Shown in pieces: positions 60,339 to 64,000 of a stretch of 64,000 bases of DNA. Numbering within the stretch: position 1 is the stretch's first letter; the number at the start of each line of letters is the position of its first letter. The translations under genes were made by a program, and so were the position numbers. Origin of the DNA: Umbelopsis ramanniana AG (Eukaryota; Mucoromycota; Umbelopsidomycetes; Umbelopsidales; Umbelopsidaceae); contig NW_026252128.1 in assembly GCF_025399195.1 (NCBI RefSeq), positions 62,001-126,000 on the forward strand, given 5' to 3'. The notes beneath the pieces are model-generated. The model did no database searches. It was not told where the DNA came from and was given only the letters and a program-made list of their open reading frames with translations.

Positions 60339-60577
60339 TCCATGGAAAGAACAAAGTTATTTTATGTATGGGATTGCAAAATTATTTTTTTAAAAAAGGT
60401 TCAATCGGTCCGGCTCTGATGGAGATTTAGGGCTTGGCGGGCCAGAGTGTCTTTGAGCTGGAGTGAGTCCGAATTCACGGGAAATTTTTCAGATTATTCC
60501 AATTTGCCCCACTATTATGCCAGTGCGTGGGCATAAAGTCTTCCAACCAACGACATCACTCTTTCATTTCACTTAAC

Positions 60578-62454
60578 ATGAAGTTGATTCCATGGGCTGC
60601 ATTGCTCTCATTGACCACTGTTCATGCTGCTTCGTTGCATCAGCAACAGTCTGCGGACTATTCGGTTATGCAAAGCCAAGTTCCACCGCTCCCTACCAGC
60701 AGTTCAGACATAGTTCGTTATGATGATGAAAAGGTCATGGAAGCGTGCATCAACAACACTGTGGATATGCAAAATACGCTTGATTGGATTGAGGTGAGAA
60801 TGGACGGACGAGGCACCACCAGATAAAATAAAAGCCCCTATCTATGTCCCGTTGCTGAATTCAATCTCTCTTAGTCCAATGGATGGGACTTGTGGAAACA
60901 TCCAAGCGCCGACAACTGTTTACACGTTCGTTTGAATCAACATGACCAAGACATTTTCCTACAAAACTTGCCAGCTTCGGCTGAACACAGGGTATTTATT
61001 TCCAATATCCAATCGTTGATTGATCAACAACAGAAAATTTCCGCAGCTGGCGTAGGCAATGACACCACAGCCAACTATCATGCTCATTATCACACATATG
61101 ATGAAATCATCACGTTCTTGAAAAATATATCGGATACCTACCCTGACCTTGTGCAATTGTTTTCCATTGGCAAAACTTATGAAGGCCGCGATATCTGGGG
61201 GATCACCATCAAGAGCAAAAAGGCAAGAGAACCCACCAAGCTATGGATGAAGATTAAGGATTATTTCATTACACCATCGAACAGCACCAATGGGAAGAAG
61301 AAAAAGGAGATGGAGCTTATCATGCATGGCGGACAACATGCGCGGGAGTGGATATCGGTGGTGAGTTTGGCAAAGGGTATATTGAAAAAAATTAAAATAG
61401 AGGATAACCGATCGCTCACACTCTCATGATAGGCGACCATCACGTATTTCATTGATACACTGTGTTCTAAATATGGCCAAGATAAGCATATTACCAAGTT
61501 AGTGGATACCTTCAGCTGGACTTTGATTCCCGTCATGAATGTGGACGGTTATATTTACTCGCACACAAGGGACAGAATGGTAATTATTCATGAAATTGGG
61601 CAGTGGGAAACGTTCTAATCGCTAAGTATCACGTGTAACCGACCTTCTCCACTCCACTGCAGTGGCGTAAAAATCGACAACCGACGTCGTTTCCCTTCTG
61701 CACAGGCATCGATCTGAATCGTAATTGGGTAAGCCGCCTCCTGAGTGAAAAAAATGGCCCTACCTGCATGTTTTAAATAACCCATGGGGGCTAGGGATAT
61801 GAATGGAATCGAGGCGGATCATCGCCCAACCCCTGTTCAGAAGCGTACATGGGACCTGCCGCATTTGCTGCAGTTGAAACCAAACTCATGGCAGATTTTG
61901 TTGCGTCAAGACAGCACGCTATGATGTATATTGACTTTCATTCCTATTCACAACTATGTAAGCCCAAAATTTCATAATTTGTATTATGGCGTTGTCACAT
62001 GCTAAATTAAGCACCCCTCCCCCAATTGTGGGTATTTTGCGACAGGGATGTCGCCTTTTGGATCAGACTGTAACGAAAGACCCAAGGACGAAGAAGATCT
62101 AACTGAATTGTCGTTAGGAGCAACGCGCGCTCTTAAGGCGGTACATGGTACTTCGTTTGCTGCGGGACCCGTTTGTAAAATTATCTACCAGGTAAGAAAA
62201 AAAAAAAAAAAAGGTCCAGAACCATGCACGCGATTGACTGAACCCCCACTTAGGCTTCTGGAGGATCATTGGATTGGACTTACGCTGTGGCCAATGTCAA
62301 ATACTCATTTGCTGCTGAATTGCGTGATGTGGGTCAATATGGCTTCCTATTGCCGGAAAATCAGATTGTGCCCAGCGGAGAAGAAACGTTGGCCGCCGTG
62401 TTATTTGCTGCTCAATTCATTAACGAACGAGAGAATGGTAATAAAGGCCATTGA
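60578..62454 (+). CDS. Secreted zinc carboxypeptidase, M14A family
   Basis: Seven exons (60578..60793, 60875..61360, 61433..61579, 61663..61728, 61795..61957, 62046..62191, 62254..62454) encode 474 aa. [17 protein letters not shown] is a signal peptide. A propeptide of about 130 aa precedes the catalytic domain, which starts around [19 protein letters not shown]. Zinc ligands are H227 and E230 (HGGQHAREW) and H354 (DFHSYSQ). The substrate arginine is in DLNRNWGYEW, and the catalytic base is E430 in FAAELRDVG. It should be an active extracellular or vacuolar exopeptidase; residue specificity cannot be told. Several N-x-S/T sites fit secretion. The gene is head to head with the PX gene (239 bp). 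Confidence 0.95.
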
Positions 62455-62897
62455 TGGCGGGGTTAGGTTCCATCGATGTTTTGTTTCAGTGGACTAAGAC
62501 TTTATCATTGCTGATCGGATAAGGGTCTATTTTTTTCGCTCAGCTCGACTTCTTTCAAAAAAAAAAAATTTATCCCGTCTTGACCCGAAACAAAGTTTCA
62601 TCATCGCCCGCGTGGGTGAGCTGATTCCCACCCCACGTTTTGCGTTGGCCGGCCGGCATTCAAAAAAAATCCCCTCACAAATAAGCATATGAATTTCAAT
62701 CACACATGTTAAAGGTTCAATTAATCATCTCTATATTTACAAAATGATAACGGAGGAGTTGTATACAGATGGGGGAGGGGGAAAAACCAATAGAGGGGAG
62801 GGAGGACATATTAAATTTTTAAGGGAAAAAGTGTTCAATATACATAATGCTTTGAATGCAAGGTACTACAAAATGATGGAGTGGTGGTGATAAAAGT
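62455..62897. other. Convergent 3' region, 443 bp
   Basis: It lies between the stops of the carboxypeptidase and the CreA-like gene. A/T runs, a GC-rich inverted patch near 62648 (GGCCGGCC) and G-rich runs near 62770-62800. No coding exon was found. Confidence 0.35.
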
Positions 62898-63578
62898 CTA
62901 GTTGAAAGAAAGTAGGGAATGAATGGAGGGCAATGCATGTGTAGGCTTTTCAATGGAAGCAGGGACAGCAAAAGCAGAGGTTGATATAGAGAGAGGGGGG
63001 AGCACACGAGACGTGGCAGGGTTTTCAAGGATATCGGTCAGACGAGGCTCACCATGGGAATGAGGGCGAGCATACATGGGTTCAGACGACCTGCATTCAA
63101 GAATGCTCAACTTGCGAGGAGGTGTCAACATAGTACGGTGAGAAAGCACCGGTGAAGTATCTGGAGTGCGCAAATAGTCACTGTCAGAATCCGAGTTGTG
63201 TTCAAATGAACAGCTGGACAAAGCTGGGCTAGGAGGCAGCGAGTTGTTAGGAGTAGGTCGCTTGTTACTAACAGATCGCATGGCGGTTTGCTTTCTCTTC
63301 TTGGATCCATTGGCGGTATGGATACGAGCGTGGCGGGTCAACTCATCGGATCGAGAAAAACGCTTCTCACATCCAGGGAAAGTGCATGGATGGGGTTTCT
63401 CGCCGGTGTGGGTGCGAATATGACGAGTTTGATGTTCAAGACGATAAAAGCTCTTTGGGCACATTGTGCATTTGTAAGGTCTAGGCATGTTAGCCTTATC
63501 GACGGCAGGAATAGAGCGTTTAGGGATGGGTGTATTTTGAGCGAGGCTCAATAAGCCAGAAGCTGCTTGGTAGGCCAT
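62898..63578 (-). CDS. creA: CreA/Mig1-type C2H2 carbon-catabolite repressor
   Basis: One uninterrupted frame encodes 226 aa from the ATG at 63578 ([14 protein letters not shown]). An upstream in-frame ATG at 63638 adds 20 hydrophobic residues and is less likely. Two C2H2 fingers: C37, C40, H53, H57 and C65, C70, H83, H87 (by motif, within a residue), reading [20 protein letters not shown] and [18 protein letters not shown]. These are near-identical to CreA/Mig1 fingers. A basic KKRKQ segment follows, then a Ser-rich tail ending in [13 protein letters not shown], with [17 protein letters not shown] before it. CreA-type proteins bind SYGRGG sites and repress alternative-carbon genes when glucose is present. 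It is shorter than ascomycete CreA (about 400 aa). Confidence 0.9.
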   Translation of the reverse strand: MAYQAASGLLSLAQNTPIPKRSIPAVDKANMPRPYKCTMCPKSFYRLEHQTRHIRTHTGEKPHPCTFPGCEKRFSRSDELTRHARIHTANGSKKRKQTAMRSVSNKRPTPNNSLPPSPALSSCSFEHNSDSDSDYLRTPDTSPVLSHRTMLTPPRKLSILECRSSEPMYARPHSHGEPRLTDILENPATSRVLPPLSISTSAFAVPASIEKPTHALPSIHSLLSFN

Positions 63579-64000
63579 GAGGGAAATAAAAGAGATAATA
63601 TGTAATGAATTGAAACAAAGGGTTTGGAGAGAAGCCAACTTATATAAAAAAAAAAAAAATTACAGTCTGAGTAAAGAAATTTCTTTGATCGATAGGGAAA
63701 AATTTTGACAAGGACAATGGAAAGATAGCTGAGCCTGACAGCCAGCACGTGAACCTCCGAGGGTTGTCCCTGTGCGTGGGGGGAGAGGCTTGGTAAGCTC
63801 ATTTTCTTCACCTCTCCACACGTGGACCCGGAGATACCGTTCAGATATGGGTCACTATTATTATTTTATACACTGACTTTTGCGATCGCCGCCCAATCGT
63901 ACGCTGTTGCTTTAAAATGGAGATTCCGCGCTGTCAATCGGAAACTAATTTCTTTGCCAAATCCCCCCGATTTTATCATCATACACCACTGCTCTGATAT
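63579..64000 (-). promoter_or_regulatory. Upstream region of the CreA-like gene (422 bp to window end)
   Basis: A TATATAA-like element on the minus strand near 63640-63646 lies about 65 bp before the chosen ATG, next to an A13 run. The chosen start (63578) is downstream of it, whereas the alternative ATG at 63638 would sit right beside it, which favours 63578. Purine-rich G runs lie around 63778. No other gene was seen. Confidence 0.45.

Noticed and set aside
1-64000. Search for tRNA, rRNA, transposons, LTR elements and CRISPR
   Set aside because: No B-box-like tRNA arms, no reverse transcriptase, transposase or capsid frames, and no long direct or inverted repeats were seen by eye.

Overview
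The window looks like nuclear DNA of an early-diverging filamentous fungus, most likely Mucoromycota (Mucorales-like). Nearly every gene is cut by many short GT-AG introns of roughly 50-200 bp, genes lie on both strands with short gaps, and the set mixes fungal markers (Zn2Cys6 factors, a CreA/Mig1-type repressor, Bud6, Mtc1, a Gpr1/Fun34/YaaH acetate transporter) with genes that Dikarya often lack, such as an Integrator subunit 10-like protein and an intersectin-like RhoGEF. The phylum is inferred from gene content only. All exon joins were read by eye, and nearly all give continuous, phase-consistent proteins. I saw no rRNA, tRNA, CRISPR, transposon or virus-derived element.

Layout. 0-10 kb: a partial F-box-like gene (-), a Zn2Cys6 factor (+), an INTS10-like gene (+) and a second Zn2Cys6 factor (-). 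10-16 kb: peptidyl-tRNA hydrolase (+), FRG1 (-) and NOM1/Sgd1 (+), the last two head to head. 16-28 kb: a PB1-C2H2 regulator (+), a small secreted protein (+), SmD1 (-), Bud6 (+), an Emi1/DUF3128 protein (-) and a Ser-rich unknown (+). 28-35 kb: GST zeta/maleylacetoacetate isomerase, GCP4, a small mitochondrial-type membrane protein and Mtc1, all (+). 36-46 kb: acetate transporter (+), Kre33/NAT10 (-), nucleoside hydrolase (-) and acetyl-CoA synthetase (-). 46-54.5 kb: intersectin-like RhoGEF (-), NDUFA7 (+), tetraspanin (+) and an RNF5-type E3 (+). 54.9-64 kb: Yra1/ALYREF (-), RTF2 (+), a universal stress protein (+), a PX protein (-), a secreted M14 carboxypeptidase (+) and a CreA/Mig1-type repressor (-).

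How the genes relate. Most are housekeeping genes for RNA and ribosome biology (INTS10-like, FRG1, NOM1, SmD1, Kre33, Yra1) or for cytoskeleton and trafficking (Bud6, GCP4, intersectin-like GEF, PX protein). The acetate transporter and acetyl-CoA synthetase form a loose carbon-use pair. Both have CreA-type GC-rich hexamers upstream, and a CreA-like repressor is encoded in the same window. Several head-to-head pairs share short intergenic promoters. A recurrent trait is a very short first coding exon (14-61 nt), which makes many true starts easy to miss.
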